DNA of 64,000 bases from Bacteroides sp. OF04-15BH (GCF_003477995.1 NZ_QUEM01000004.1:100584-164583), one strand, 5' to 3'. Counted from the stretch's first letter, positions 54,190-63,865 are shown. Notes: a model not told the origin generated them from the sequence alone. Made by a program: numbers and translations.

Positions 54190-54478
54190 TTTGATAGAAC
54201 AAAGGTACACCAAAAAAATTAAATAGCAAAGAGAAAGCTTAAAAAATATTTTTGATTTCTTTGTTCGGAACATATTCATAGCGTCCCAAATGCTACCACA
54301 ACCCAGTCATTGTCTTCAGTTTCAGAAAACATTAATCCTGCAAATTCAAAACAGTTCAAACAACCTGAGCAACGTGCTTTCTGGATAATATATTGGAGAG
54401 TCTATCGGAAAATCATTTTACAAGTAAATAAACGGAATAAAATCTTTATTCCTCTTGAATATTTATCGTCACGCAAAA

Positions 54479-54510
54479 TTTGATTATAACTCAATTAATC
54501 CGTATTTTTG
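54479..54510 (+). promoter_or_regulatory. Promoter of the FtsK-gamma-like protein gene
   Basis: TTTG at 54479-54482 and TATTTTTG at 54503-54510 are separated by 20 bp, a textbook Bacteroides promoter. The transcript start near 54517 gives a leader of about 64 nt. The remaining part of the 390-bp gap (54190-54580) holds no other signal that I can see. Confidence 0.7.
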
Positions 54511-54580
54511 GAAATAAAACCGCATGGTTATCCCCAAATAGCTTAATCATGAAACCAATATAATACCTTATAATAAGACA

Positions 54581-55633
54581 ATGAAAAGACTTCCCGATAC
54601 GGATTCAAATGCAGAAAATCCCAAAGATGCAGATTTTGAAGAAAAAAAGAAAAACAACGAAATTACTTACCGCAGACTCCTGCGGTTTGTTCTGTTGTTT
54701 TCGTGTTTATGGGCATCAGTTATGCTTCCTCTGGTGTTAGGCATCTCATGGAAATGGTCCTTGTTATTCCTCTTCATGGCAGCACTCTCTGCTCTCATCC
54801 CGACTCAGGAACGTGAGAAACATGCGGAAGAAACAGAGGTGGAAAAATCCCCCGAACTGGATCTTCTGATGGATAAAAAACAATATGTTCCCGATTACAG
54901 CCTTTCGGGACAATATAAGGAAATTCTAAACAAGGCGAATATTGACCCGCTTTTTGAAGAGGCTGCAAATTTGATAGTAAATACGCAATTGGGAAGTACC
55001 TCATTGCTCCAAAGAAAATTCTGTATAGGCTACAATAGAGCCCAAAGACTGATTTACTATCTGGAAAGGGCAGAAATTGTGGGTCCGAACCGAGGCACAG
55101 TCCCTAGAGAGGTTCTTTGTAAGGACGAAACGGAAATGATTGAAAAATTGCAACTCATCACCGAAGAAACCTTTCAGAATCCTGAAGACCTGAATTATAT
55201 TGAGTACCAGGATATCTACCAGAAAAGCTTACGCCTGACAAAGTTGGGAGATGAACTGAAAAAAGAAGGATTGACTGATGAAGCTGTCAGTGTTTATGAA
55301 AAAGCAATACTTCTCGAACAACCAATAAGAATGCCTTTCGACCGACTTATTGTGCTGTACACAGAACGAAAAGACCAAGAAAATTTGATTCGGATAATCA
55401 AAACAGCTCTGGAACTTTTTATAAAGGTCAGAGCCAAACAAGCTAAACGGACAATGGACGAAGCCTCATCGGTCTATCAACATATCGTGCAATCACTTGA
55501 GGCAAACCAGTCCGTTTCTCTGGAAGGAGAAATGTCTCCCTATAAATTGGAGTATATCATAAGATACATAACTCTATTGGGTAACTCGCTATATGCCAAA
55601 GAAATGGATGGCTCCCATACAGAAAATGAATGA
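54581..55633 (+). CDS. Membrane protein with FtsK-gamma-like winged helix and TPR-like tail
   Basis: This 350-residue protein has two membrane helices (about 33-55 and 57-73). At 121-180 it carries IDPLFEEAANLIVNTQ, GSTSLLQRKFCIGYNRAQR and LERAEIVGPNRG, a close copy of the FtsK gamma domain that reads KOPS sequences on DNA. The C-terminal 200-330 is helical with one TPR-like hairpin. FtsK's ATPase motor is absent. It could tether DNA to the membrane or act as a regulator; both are inference. It has a clear promoter. The end overlaps a long open stretch before the next gene. Confidence 0.8.
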   Translation: MKRLPDTDSNAENPKDADFEEKKKNNEITYRRLLRFVLLFSCLWASVMLPLVLGISWKWSLLFLFMAALSALIPTQEREKHAEETEVEKSPELDLLMDKKQYVPDYSLSGQYKEILNKANIDPLFEEAANLIVNTQLGSTSLLQRKFCIGYNRAQRLIYYLERAEIVGPNRGTVPREVLCKDETEMIEKLQLITEETFQNPEDLNYIEYQDIYQKSLRLTKLGDELKKEGLTDEAVSVYEKAILLEQPIRMPFDRLIVLYTERKDQENLIRIIKTALELFIKVRAKQAKRTMDEASSVYQHIVQSLEANQSVSLEGEMSPYKLEYIIRYITLLGNSLYAKEMDGSHTENE

Positions 55634-55730
55634 TCTTTATGCAACCCATCTTGTACGAAAACGAAAATATACAAAACATATTACGATGCTTTTACATTCT
55701 TCTGATAACCAACTCTTAAAAGCAACAGAC

Positions 55731-56609
55731 ATGAAAAAAATTACACTACCAGAATACAGGAAATTCCTGATTACAGCTTTGGGCAGCTATATCTTTCTGT
55801 TGGCCACTTCTGTATGTGCCCAACAGAAAATTGAAATTCCCTTGTGGCCCGATGGTGCCCCAAACACAAATGAAATTACTGAAGCGGAGAAAGTCATCCA
55901 AAACGGAATTGTCGGAAACGTTACCCAGCCTTCACTCACGATATATCTTCCCGAAAAAAGCAACGGCAAGGCTGTTATTGCCTGCCCGGGCGGGGGATAT
56001 GCTTATGTAGCGTTGAAGCACGAAGGGCACGATATGGCCTCCTGGTTTAACGAACAGGGAATTACTTTTGCTGTACTGAAATACCGAATGCCGAATGGAC
56101 ACAGCGACGTTCCTTTAAGTGATGCCCAGAAGGCAATCCGCATCATGCGCCAGCACGCCGACGAGTGGTATCTGAAAAAAATAGGCATCATGGGGGCTTC
56201 TGCCGGAGGGCATCTGGCCTCAACAGCAGCAACACATTATACCAAAGATTGCCGACCGGACTTTCAGCTACTCCTGTATCCGGTAATCAGCATGCGCCAG
56301 GAAATCACGCATCAGGGATCACGCCAGAATTTATTGGGAAAGAATCCTTCGGACGAACAGATCGAGTTCTTCAGCAATGAACTTCAGGTAAACGCACAAA
56401 CTCCGCCGGCACTGCTGATTCACTGTAGCGACGACCGGGCTGTCGTACCGGAAAACAGCATCCGTTATTACCAGGCTCTTCTGGCTCACAAAGTACCGGC
56501 CACCCTACTCTGCTATCCAAAAGGAGGACACGGATGGGGATTCTCAAACAATTTCGCGTTCAAGAAAATATGGCTGGAGGAAGTCCGAAAATGGTTGGAA
56601 ATGTTATAG
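55731..56609 (+). CDS. Secreted alpha/beta hydrolase (acetyl-xylan-esterase/BD-FAE-like)
   Basis: This 292-residue protein has a Sec signal peptide ending VCAQ. VIACPGGGYAYVALKHEG (82-99) is the oxyanion region, nucleophile Ser157 sits in IMGASAGGHLAS, and Asp234 or Asp235 and His267 (PKGGHGWGF) complete the triad. This pattern is typical of Bacteroides carbohydrate esterases that deacetylate xylan or related glycans. ATG at 55731 gives the signal peptide; the frame extends to 55593 without one. It lies about 97 bp after the FtsK-gamma-like gene in the same direction. Confidence 0.87.
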   Translation: MKKITLPEYRKFLITALGSYIFLLATSVCAQQKIEIPLWPDGAPNTNEITEAEKVIQNGIVGNVTQPSLTIYLPEKSNGKAVIACPGGGYAYVALKHEGHDMASWFNEQGITFAVLKYRMPNGHSDVPLSDAQKAIRIMRQHADEWYLKKIGIMGASAGGHLASTAATHYTKDCRPDFQLLLYPVISMRQEITHQGSRQNLLGKNPSDEQIEFFSNELQVNAQTPPALLIHCSDDRAVVPENSIRYYQALLAHKVPATLLCYPKGGHGWGFSNNFAFKKIWLEEVRKWLEML

Positions 56610-56656
56610 TCCCCTCTCCGTTAGAGAAAGATCCTCTTGCATGAAAGCATAAACAA

Positions 56657-56706
56657 AAAACGGTGAACCGGAAGATTGAAAGCCAATCTTTAAGGTTCAC
56701 CGTTTT
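56657..56706. terminator. Bidirectional terminator
   Basis: AAAACGGTGAACC and GGTTCACCGTTTT form a perfect outer stem with an inner AAGATTG/CAATCTT stem. It has A-rich and T-rich flanks, so it serves the esterase gene and the convergent TSCPD gene. Confidence 0.8.
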
Positions 56707-56726
56707 ATATGATTTAAAAAGAATTT

Positions 56727-56969
56727 TTATAAGGTTTCTTTCAGTGCCTGCGCCAACTGGTCCGGACAAGATGTCGGACGGGCACCGCAACGGATACCCT
56801 CCAGACGCTGGATTACTTCCGCAACAGGCATTCCTTTTACCAAAGAACAAATACCTTTCAGATTGCCGTTACAGCCGCCCTGAAAACGTACCTCTTCAAT
56901 GATGCCCTGCTCCGTCTGAATCTCAATGAGCGAACTGCAAGTTCCTTTTGTCTTAAACTCCACTTTCAT
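56727..56969 (-). CDS. TSCPD domain protein (TIGR03905 family)
   Basis: This 80-residue protein has four conserved cysteines in GTCSSLI, GGCNGNL, IRCGARPTSCPDQL and the TSCPD signature near the end. The family occurs alone or fused to ribonucleotide reductases and probably binds a metal. It starts 12 bp after the YebC gene stop and is in the same transcript. Function is not known. Confidence 0.9.
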   Translation of the reverse strand: MKVEFKTKGTCSSLIEIQTEQGIIEEVRFQGGCNGNLKGICSLVKGMPVAEVIQRLEGIRCGARPTSCPDQLAQALKETL

Positions 56970-56981
56970 CTTGTGAAATCT

Positions 56982-57713
56982 TTATTCTTCTTCAGGCTTC
57001 ATGTTCGTGTAAACAGTCTGCACATCGTCAAACTCTTCCAGACGCTCTACCATCTTGTTGATCGTTTCACGTACCTCAGGAGTAACTTCCTTCAAGTCGT
57101 TTGGAATGTAAGTGAACTCACCACCGACATCCTCAAAGCCCTGCTCCTCCAGATGCTTCTGGATTGCACCGTAGCTCTTCGGATCACCGTAGATGGTTAC
57201 TGTTCCTTCTTCCTCATCCTCCTCATAATCCTCTTCTACTCCGTAGTCGATCAAATCAAGAATCAACTCGTCCATATCCAGATCTGAAGGCTTCTTGAAA
57301 GTAAATACGCACTTGTGATCGAACAGGTAAGCCAAAGAACCCATGTTACCCAAAGTTCCAGAGAACTTGTTGAAGATAGAACGTACATCGGCAACGGTAC
57401 GGGTAGGATTGTCAGTCAAAGTATCAACAAATACAGCAATACCGTGAGGACCGTATCCTTCGTAAGTCATTCCCTTGTATTCGCTCTGGTCCTTACCCAT
57501 AGCATTCTTGATGGCACGCTCGATGTTATCCTTCGGCATGTTCTCACGCTTACAGGTTGCGATGATAGAACGCAGGGTCGGGTTATTTTCCGGTTCAGGA
57601 CCACCGGCTTTCACCGCAATAGCGATTTGTTTACCCAGTCTTGTAAACGTCTTGGCCATGTGACCCCATCTTTTCAATTTGGCAGCTTTTCTATATTCAA
57701 ATGCTCTTCCCAT
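56982..57713 (-). CDS. yebC: YebC/PmpR family translational or transcriptional factor
   Basis: This 243-residue protein matches YebC throughout: MGRAFEYRKAAKLKRWGHMAK at the start (a variant of GHSKW), NPTLRSIIATCKRENMPKDN near 45-64, GPHGIAVFVDTLTDNPTRT and an acidic EEDYEEDEEE patch. YebC proteins bind DNA or act on ribosomes stalled at prolines. A frame upstream to 57770 lacks family similarity, so the ATG at 57713 is chosen. It follows pheT by 81 bp, with a weak hairpin (57763-57786) between. Confidence 0.95.
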   Translation of the reverse strand: MGRAFEYRKAAKLKRWGHMAKTFTRLGKQIAIAVKAGGPEPENNPTLRSIIATCKRENMPKDNIERAIKNAMGKDQSEYKGMTYEGYGPHGIAVFVDTLTDNPTRTVADVRSIFNKFSGTLGNMGSLAYLFDHKCVFTFKKPSDLDMDELILDLIDYGVEEDYEEDEEEGTVTIYGDPKSYGAIQKHLEEQGFEDVGGEFTYIPNDLKEVTPEVRETINKMVERLEEFDDVQTVYTNMKPEEE

Positions 57714-57794
57714 TGTGTAATATTTAAATGTTTTGAATTTATAGTCTTTCTTTTTGAAATGCAGCTGCACCCTTTCGGATGCAGCTTTATGATA

Positions 57795-60302
57795 TTAACG
57801 CAACTTGGCGTTGAGTTTGTTCTGCAAGTTCGTGATCAGTTTGTTCATGATGGCATCGATCTGCTTGTCATTCAGAGTCTTGGTTTCATCCTGCAACAGG
57901 AAGTTCACCGCATAGCTCTTCTTGCCAGCTTCCAGATTCTTACCTTCGTAAACGTCGAACAGACGAACGGCCTTCAGCAATTTCTTCTCTGTTGCGTATG
58001 CCACCTTCTCGATTTCCTCGAAAGTGATGTTCTTGTCAATCAGCAGAGCCAAATCACGGCTTACAGCCGGATACTTGCTGATTTCCTTGAAGCTTACCTT
58101 GTTGTTCTTGATGGCCTTCATCAGCAGAGTCCAGTTCAGATCGGCAAAATAAACGTCATTGTCGATATCGAACATGTGGGTCATCTTCTTCGCTACGATA
58201 CCCAGAGTGGCCAATACCTTTCCGCCACGGTTCTGGATTTCGATGGCCTTAGCAAACAGATCGTTCTTTGACTCGGCAATCACCATGGCACCCATATTCA
58301 CACCCAGACGGGCGAAGATGTTCAGCACGTAAGCCTTCAGTTCGTAGAAGCTGCTGTCCTCGTCGGCATGGCACCAAGAACCGCTCACACGCTTACCGGT
58401 AACCCACAGACCCAGGTGATAGTCTTCGCTGTAAGCATCCAGCACGTGCTTTCTGACTTCCAGATCACGTCCGTTGCTCACTCCCGGGATGATCACGTCT
58501 GACTTCTTGTTCTTATCGAAATAGTAACAGTTACCGAACTCAAAGAAACGCAAATCGGCATTCTTACGGTTGGCATTGTGAGCCACACACTCCAATCCAC
58601 CGAACAGCAATGTCTGACGCATAGCGTTCAAATCAGAGCTCAACGGATTCAGAAGCATTACCAGATGCTCCGGAGTGTAAGTCTCCGAACCGTCGTAATA
58701 AGCTGCGCGGGTCAGTGAGTTGTTCAGAATCTCGTTGAATCCGCAACCTACCAGCTGCTCGCCAATCAGATTCTGCATCTTATAGCTCTTGTCCACGTCG
58801 CCCTTAATGGCCAAGCTGGACTTCACAGAAGTAGGAATCTCTACATTGTTATATCCATAGATACGGAGAATATCCTCAACCACATCGCACGGACGCTGCA
58901 CATCCACACGATAAGCAGGAACTTCCAGTTTCAGACTGCTTTCAGTTTCCTCCAGAATCTTCATTTCCAGAGAAGTAACGATGCTCTTTACGGTTTCTGC
59001 CGGAATCTCCTTACCGATCAGTCCGTTGATATAATCGTAAGTAATGTCTACAATCGGGTTGGCAATCTTTGAAGACTGTACGTCCTTGATTTCCATAGCG
59101 ATCTCTCCACCGGCCAATTCCTTGCACAGAATGGCAGCCTGCTTCAGGGCATACAGCTGTCCGTCGGGATCCACACCACGCTCAAAACGGAATGAAGCAT
59201 CGGTATTCAAGCCATGATAACGGGCACTCTTTCTAATCCAGGTAGGATTGAAGTAAGCACTCTCCAGCAATACATTGGTGGTGTTCTCATAAGTACCGCT
59301 ACCCTTACCACCGAACACACCGGCAATACACATAGGCTCCTCGGCATTGCAGATAGCCAGATCACGGTCGGTCAGCTCATGAGTCTCACCGTCGAGGGTT
59401 ACGAAAGGAGTTCCCTTTGGCATGGTCTTCACAACAACCTTGTTACCCTTGATCATATCCACATCGAAGCAGTGCAACGGCTGTCCGTAAGCAAACATCA
59501 CATAGTTGGTGATGTCCACAATATTATTAATAGGACGCAGACCGATAATCTTCAGCTTGTTCTGCAACCATTCCGGACTCTCCTTAACGGTACAGTTCTT
59601 TACGGTAACCGCACAGTATCTCGGACAAGCTTCGGTATTCTCTACACAAACCTCCACATCCAGATCGTGGTTATCCACAGCAAAAGCCTCTGTGCCCGGG
59701 CGATGGATAGAAGTTTTGTAACCGTTTTGTACCAACCAGGCATACAAGTCGCGAGCCACACCATAGTGTGAGCAGGCATCCGCACGGTTCGGAGTGATGT
59801 CCACTTCAATCAGATAATCGCTCTTGATGTTATAGTATTCTGCAGCTGGAGTACCCGGTACGGCAGAATCCGGCAATACAATGATACCATTGTGATCTGT
59901 TCCGATACCGATTTCGTCCTCGGCACAAATCATACCGTTACTCTCAATGCCTCTCAGCTTTGACTTCTTGATGGTGAAGCACTCATCTCCGTCATACAGT
60001 TTTGTACCCAGAGTAGCCACAATCACCTTCTGTCCGGCAGCCACGTTTGCCGCGCCGCACACAATCTGCTGAGGTTCGCCCTCACCCAGATTTACAGAAC
60101 ATACATGCATGTGGTCTGAATTCGGATGCGGTTCGCAAGTCAAAACCTCACCGACGACCAATCCCTGCAAGCCACCTTTTATAGCCTGCACCTCTTCTAC
60201 TGATCCCACTTCCAGACCTTCGGAGGTCAGGGCATCAGCCACTTCTTGTGCTGTCAAGTCAAAGTCTACGTACTCTTTCAGCCAATTATAAGAAATATTC
60301 AT
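57795..60302 (-). CDS. pheT: Phenylalanine-tRNA ligase beta subunit
   Basis: This 835-residue protein is the beta chain of the alpha2-beta2 enzyme charging tRNA-Phe. MNISYNWLKEYVDFD opens the first domain. The EMAP/OB-like tRNA-binding domain lies at about 40-155 (EPHPNSDHMHVC), B3/B4 editing at about 210-390, B5 at about 405-480 and the ferredoxin-like anticodon-binding domain at the C-terminus (YPAVSRDLALLID). Domain order and length are normal. The alpha subunit gene is not in the window. It has its own -7 box. Confidence 0.96.
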   Translation of the reverse strand: MNISYNWLKEYVDFDLTAQEVADALTSEGLEVGSVEEVQAIKGGLQGLVVGEVLTCEPHPNSDHMHVCSVNLGEGEPQQIVCGAANVAAGQKVIVATLGTKLYDGDECFTIKKSKLRGIESNGMICAEDEIGIGTDHNGIIVLPDSAVPGTPAAEYYNIKSDYLIEVDITPNRADACSHYGVARDLYAWLVQNGYKTSIHRPGTEAFAVDNHDLDVEVCVENTEACPRYCAVTVKNCTVKESPEWLQNKLKIIGLRPINNIVDITNYVMFAYGQPLHCFDVDMIKGNKVVVKTMPKGTPFVTLDGETHELTDRDLAICNAEEPMCIAGVFGGKGSGTYENTTNVLLESAYFNPTWIRKSARYHGLNTDASFRFERGVDPDGQLYALKQAAILCKELAGGEIAMEIKDVQSSKIANPIVDITYDYINGLIGKEIPAETVKSIVTSLEMKILEETESSLKLEVPAYRVDVQRPCDVVEDILRIYGYNNVEIPTSVKSSLAIKGDVDKSYKMQNLIGEQLVGCGFNEILNNSLTRAAYYDGSETYTPEHLVMLLNPLSSDLNAMRQTLLFGGLECVAHNANRKNADLRFFEFGNCYYFDKNKKSDVIIPGVSNGRDLEVRKHVLDAYSEDYHLGLWVTGKRVSGSWCHADEDSSFYELKAYVLNIFARLGVNMGAMVIAESKNDLFAKAIEIQNRGGKVLATLGIVAKKMTHMFDIDNDVYFADLNWTLLMKAIKNNKVSFKEISKYPAVSRDLALLIDKNITFEEIEKVAYATEKKLLKAVRLFDVYEGKNLEAGKKSYAVNFLLQDETKTLNDKQIDAIMNKLITNLQNKLNAKLR

Positions 60303-60339
60303 ATTATTTTTTTGTAGTTTTTATTCTTACTGAGACATG

Positions 60340-60347
60340 CAAAATTA
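60340..60347 (-). promoter_or_regulatory. -7 box of pheT
   Basis: The minus strand reads TAATTTTG; a start near 60333 leaves a leader of about 31 nt. Confidence 0.55.
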
Positions 60348-60405
60348 CGTCTTTTTCTGAAATATTCCAAAAAGTTTTCAGGAACACTGCCTATAAAATG
60401 CTTTT

Positions 60406-61941
60406 TTAAAAAGGAACAGGCCCATCCGGTGGTGGGGGCATCATATCCATATCGGGCATCGGAGCCGATTCCTGATTCATTTTGGAGCCGAATACCGCCG
60501 ACTCTCCCGGCATCGGGATATACGCATCCTCGTCCGGGTCCTGGAAACGGGCAAACTCGCCGCGGAACTTGAGCAGCACATCGCCCACGGCACCGTTACG
60601 ATGCTTGGCTATGATGATCTCCGCCATACCGCGCAGGTCGCGTCCCTTGTCGTCCTGATAGATTTTATAGTATTCCGGACGGTGGATGAAACACACCATA
60701 TCGGCATCCTGCTCGATAGCTCCGGATTCACGCAAGTCGCTCAACTGCGGACGCTTTCCTTCTGCGCCTTCACGGTTTTCCACACCACGGTTCAACTGAC
60801 TCAGGGCGATGATCGGAATGTTCAGCTCCTTGGCCAGTCCCTTGAGCGAACGCGAAATGGTACTTACCTCTTCCTGACGGCTACCGAACGACATACCGCT
60901 GGCATTCATCAGCTGCAAGTAGTCAATCATAATGATTTTCACTCCGTGCTCGCGCACCAGACGGCGCGCTTTGGTACGCAGCTCAAACACCGAAAGCGAA
61001 GGCGTATCGTCCACATAGAAAGGAGCATCATAGAGCTGGGTAATCTTACTGTCCAGCTGTCCCCACTCATAAGGTGCCAGCTGTCCGCTCTTGATCTTTT
61101 CTCCCGGAATCTCACACACATTCACAATCATACGGTTCACGAGCTGCACGTTACTCATCTCAAGCGAGAACATGGCGCAAGGTATCTTCATGTCTACAGC
61201 CATCTTCTTGGCCATGGAAAGCACAAATGCCGTTTTACCCATCGCCGGACGCGCAGCGATAATAATCAGGTCGGAATTCTGCCATCCGGAAGTCATTTTG
61301 TCCAGTTTTTCGAAACCACTGCTCAGACCGCTCAGACCGTCCGAACGCTTGGCCGCATTCTGCAACATCTCGTATGCCTCATGAATCACGGGATTAATCT
61401 GCGTGTAATCCTTCTTCATGTTCTGCTGCGAAATCTCAAACAGCTTTCCTTCAGCTTCCTGCATCAGGTCGTCCACATCCACCGTGCGGTCAAAGGCCTT
61501 GGTCTGCACCACACTGGTAAACGTGATCAGCTCACGGGCCAGAAATTTCTGGGCAATGATACGGGCATGATATTCTATATGCGCCGATGAAGCCACCTTT
61601 CCGCTCAGCTGAGTGATATAAAACGGTCCGCCGGCCTCCTCCAGATTTCCGGTTGAATTCAGATACTCCGTCACAGTAAGGATATCTACCGGTTTCTGCT
61701 GCAGGTTCAGCGAGCGTATTGCCTCAAAGATCAGCTGATGCCTGTGGTCATAAAAGCTCTCCGGCTTCAGGATTTCACTAATCTGCGAATACGCATCCTT
61801 TTCTATCATCAGGGCTCCGAGCACCGCCTCCTCAAACTCCAGGGCCTGAGGCTGCACATGTCCGTATGCATCTTCTGCGGGCACCTCTACCAGCTTGGTT
61901 TTCGGCGCGGTCCGCTTCGTCGTTCTTCTATTCTCTGCCAT
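60406..61941 (-). CDS. dnaB: Replicative DNA helicase DnaB
   Basis: This 511-residue hexameric helicase unwinds DNA at the fork. The N-terminal DnaB domain (about 35-135, AVLGALMIEKDAYSQI) is followed by a RecA-like motor with Walker A ARPAMGKTAF, Walker B IMIDYLQLM and SQLNRGVE. The C-terminal tail is acidic, Met/Pro-rich and ends PPPPDGPVPF. ATG at 61941 is chosen over a TTG two codons upstream. No intein is present. A -7 box lies close upstream, divergent from ispE. Confidence 0.97.
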   Translation of the reverse strand: MAENRRTTKRTAPKTKLVEVPAEDAYGHVQPQALEFEEAVLGALMIEKDAYSQISEILKPESFYDHRHQLIFEAIRSLNLQQKPVDILTVTEYLNSTGNLEEAGGPFYITQLSGKVASSAHIEYHARIIAQKFLARELITFTSVVQTKAFDRTVDVDDLMQEAEGKLFEISQQNMKKDYTQINPVIHEAYEMLQNAAKRSDGLSGLSSGFEKLDKMTSGWQNSDLIIIAARPAMGKTAFVLSMAKKMAVDMKIPCAMFSLEMSNVQLVNRMIVNVCEIPGEKIKSGQLAPYEWGQLDSKITQLYDAPFYVDDTPSLSVFELRTKARRLVREHGVKIIMIDYLQLMNASGMSFGSRQEEVSTISRSLKGLAKELNIPIIALSQLNRGVENREGAEGKRPQLSDLRESGAIEQDADMVCFIHRPEYYKIYQDDKGRDLRGMAEIIIAKHRNGAVGDVLLKFRGEFARFQDPDEDAYIPMPGESAVFGSKMNQESAPMPDMDMMPPPPDGPVPF

Positions 61942-61961
61942 TTTCAATTTTCATTTGTATG

Positions 61962-61998
61962 CAAAGATAATATATATCGGATTTTTTTTATAATTTTG
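61962..61998. promoter_or_regulatory. Divergent promoters of dnaB and ispE
   Basis: A minus-strand TATCTTTG (61962-61969) serves dnaB with a leader of about 14 nt. A plus-strand TAATTTTG (61991-61998) serves ispE with a leader of about 18 nt. Confidence 0.6.
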
Positions 61999-62021
61999 AA
62001 ACAAGAAATAATAATTTGTAT

Positions 62022-62861
62022 ATGATGATTACATATCCCAACGCAAAAATCAATTTGGGCCTGAACGTGGTCAGCAAACGGCCCGACGGCTATCATAATC
62101 TGGAAACCGTCTTCTATCCCATCCCCCTGTGTGATACTCTTTCTCTGGAAGCGCTCGCACCGGAACAGCAGAACACTACGGACTACTTATTTAATATAGA
62201 AGGAACTCCCGTGGACTGTGTCCCGGAAAAAAATCTGGTCATTAAGGCTTTCCGCCTGCTTCAGTCCGAATATCCGCTTGCACCGGTCCAGATCCGCATG
62301 CGCAAAGACATTCCTTTTGGTGCCGGACTGGGAGGAGGTTCGTCCGACGCCGCCTTTATGCTGAAAATGCTGAATGACCATTTTTCTCTGGGACTTTCGG
62401 TCGGAAAGCTGGAGGAACTGGCTGCCCGCCTGGGAGCCGACTGCGCCTTCTTCATTCAGAACCGCCCCACTCTGGCCGAAGGCATCGGCAACATCTTCAC
62501 GCCGATCTCTCTGTCGCTGAAAGGCTATACTCTGGTCTTGATAAAGCCGGAAATCCATATTTCCACTCAGGAAGCCTATGCCAAGGTGCGCCCCCACATG
62601 CCGGAGCATCGGGTTCAGGATGCCATCTGCCGTCCGATTGAAGAATGGAAAGACATTATCGTCAACGATTTTGAGGAAAGCGTCTTCCCCAATCATCCCG
62701 AACTGAACCGCATCAAGCAGGAACTTTACCGTCAGGGAGCCATATATGCTTCCATGAGCGGTTCCGGATCGTCCATCTATGGGATTTTCCCTACCGAGCC
62801 GAAAAATATGGCAGAATTGTTTCACCCGCACTTCTATTGGCAAACCAAGCTAGAAATCTAA
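62022..62861 (+). CDS. ispE: 4-diphosphocytidyl-2-C-methyl-D-erythritol kinase
   Basis: This 279-residue GHMP kinase phosphorylates CDP-methylerythritol in the MEP pathway to isoprenoids. Lys and Asn in YPNAKINLGLNV, the ATP loop PFGAGLGGGSSDAA near residue 98, and LGADCAFF with the catalytic Asp are present. ATG at 62022 (or 62025) is used rather than an upstream TTG. It is transcribed divergently from dnaB. No clear terminator follows. Confidence 0.96.
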   Translation: MMITYPNAKINLGLNVVSKRPDGYHNLETVFYPIPLCDTLSLEALAPEQQNTTDYLFNIEGTPVDCVPEKNLVIKAFRLLQSEYPLAPVQIRMRKDIPFGAGLGGGSSDAAFMLKMLNDHFSLGLSVGKLEELAARLGADCAFFIQNRPTLAEGIGNIFTPISLSLKGYTLVLIKPEIHISTQEAYAKVRPHMPEHRVQDAICRPIEEWKDIIVNDFEESVFPNHPELNRIKQELYRQGAIYASMSGSGSSIYGIFPTEPKNMAELFHPHFYWQTKLEI

Positions 62862-63052
62862 TATTCAACAACTTAATAAGCAGAAGGGGTTTATAGGAAT
62901 ACGAAATAGGGAAATCCCCACCCCAATTTAGGGAAAATCCCTCTTCCATTAAATTCTTTTTTCTGATCTTTGCAATGTCAAAAGAAAACAGAAACACAGA
63001 AACACGAACAACAGAGACTAAATCTTAACGAATCAGATATAAGAAACAAAGA

Positions 63053-63166
63053 AACTAAACCGTAACTATTGAAAGAAAAAGAAGAAGAAAAAGTAAGAAA
63101 CTAAACCGTAACTAAAGAACAGAGGAACTAAACCGTAACTATTGAACAGAACTAAACTTAACTTTG
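63053..63166. repeat. Repeated AACTAAACCGTAACTA motif in a 430-bp gap
   Basis: The 16-mer occurs at 63054-63069, 63100-63115 and 63127-63142, with a weaker fourth copy (AACTAAACTTAACT) at 63151. Between copies lie purine-rich GAA/AAG runs. The gap 62862-63293 between convergent ispE and carbonic anhydrase has no gene. A possible weak promoter (GATCTTTG near 62966) and a 17-codon frame at 62975-63028 are the only other signals. Confidence 0.6.
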
Positions 63167-63293
63167 GAGAAATCTAAATTATACTAAACCACTATTTTAC
63201 ATACTAACAAAAACAAGACACTCTCTCTTTCAATCTATGTGAATAGCTTGCCAGAAGAGTGTCTTACCTTTTATCTTTCAGGAAAAGGAAGAA

Positions 63294-63833
63294 CTAAAGT
63301 TCCTCCAACTCTCCGGTAGTAGAATCCATAATGAATCCCTTTACTTTCACATCTGCCGGAATCAGCGGATGATGACTGATCAGATCAACGGTCTCGAGCA
63401 CCGCAGATTTGGTATCATCGAAACCATGCAGCCACTGCTCTAGGTCAATACCGCAATAACGCATCATGCCGATTTTCTCGTCGGTGATTCCGCGTTCCGT
63501 CATGTGCTGTATCATGCGCTTGCTGTCCATACCTTGCACCCCGCAGTTGGTATGACCGATCACCATGATCCATTCCACTCCCAGCTCATAAATAGCCACC
63601 AGAAGGCTGCGCATGGTGCTGTCAAACGGATTGGTAATGGTTCCGCCGGCATTCTTAATGATCTTAATATCGCCGTTCTTAAAGCCGAGGGCTGCGGGGA
63701 GAAGCTCCACCAGACGGGTGTCCATACAACTCACAATGGCAATCTTACGGTCGGGATATTTACTGGTTATGAATTGCTCATATCTACGTTCTTCTACAAA
63801 CTGCTTGTTGAATTTCAAAATTTTGTTATCCAT
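63294..63833 (-). CDS. Beta-class carbonic anhydrase
   Basis: This 179-residue zinc enzyme interconverts CO2 and bicarbonate. Zinc ligands Cys36, His94 and Cys97 (SCMDTR; GHTNCG) and the Asp38-Arg40 dyad are all present, with NAGG at 61-64. It is short, as in the beta-CA type found in many anaerobes. Bicarbonate from it feeds carboxylations, including BioD and fatty acid synthesis. It is a single gene with its own promoter. Confidence 0.92.
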   Translation of the reverse strand: MDNKILKFNKQFVEERRYEQFITSKYPDRKIAIVSCMDTRLVELLPAALGFKNGDIKIIKNAGGTITNPFDSTMRSLLVAIYELGVEWIMVIGHTNCGVQGMDSKRMIQHMTERGITDEKIGMMRYCGIDLEQWLHGFDDTKSAVLETVDLISHHPLIPADVKVKGFIMDSTTGELEEL

Positions 63834-63857
63834 AACTCTATTCTATTTTTGCGGGTG

Positions 63858-63865
63858 CAAAGTTA
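63858..63865 (-). promoter_or_regulatory. -7 box of carbonic anhydrase
   Basis: The minus strand reads TAACTTTG; the leader is about 18 nt. Confidence 0.55.
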
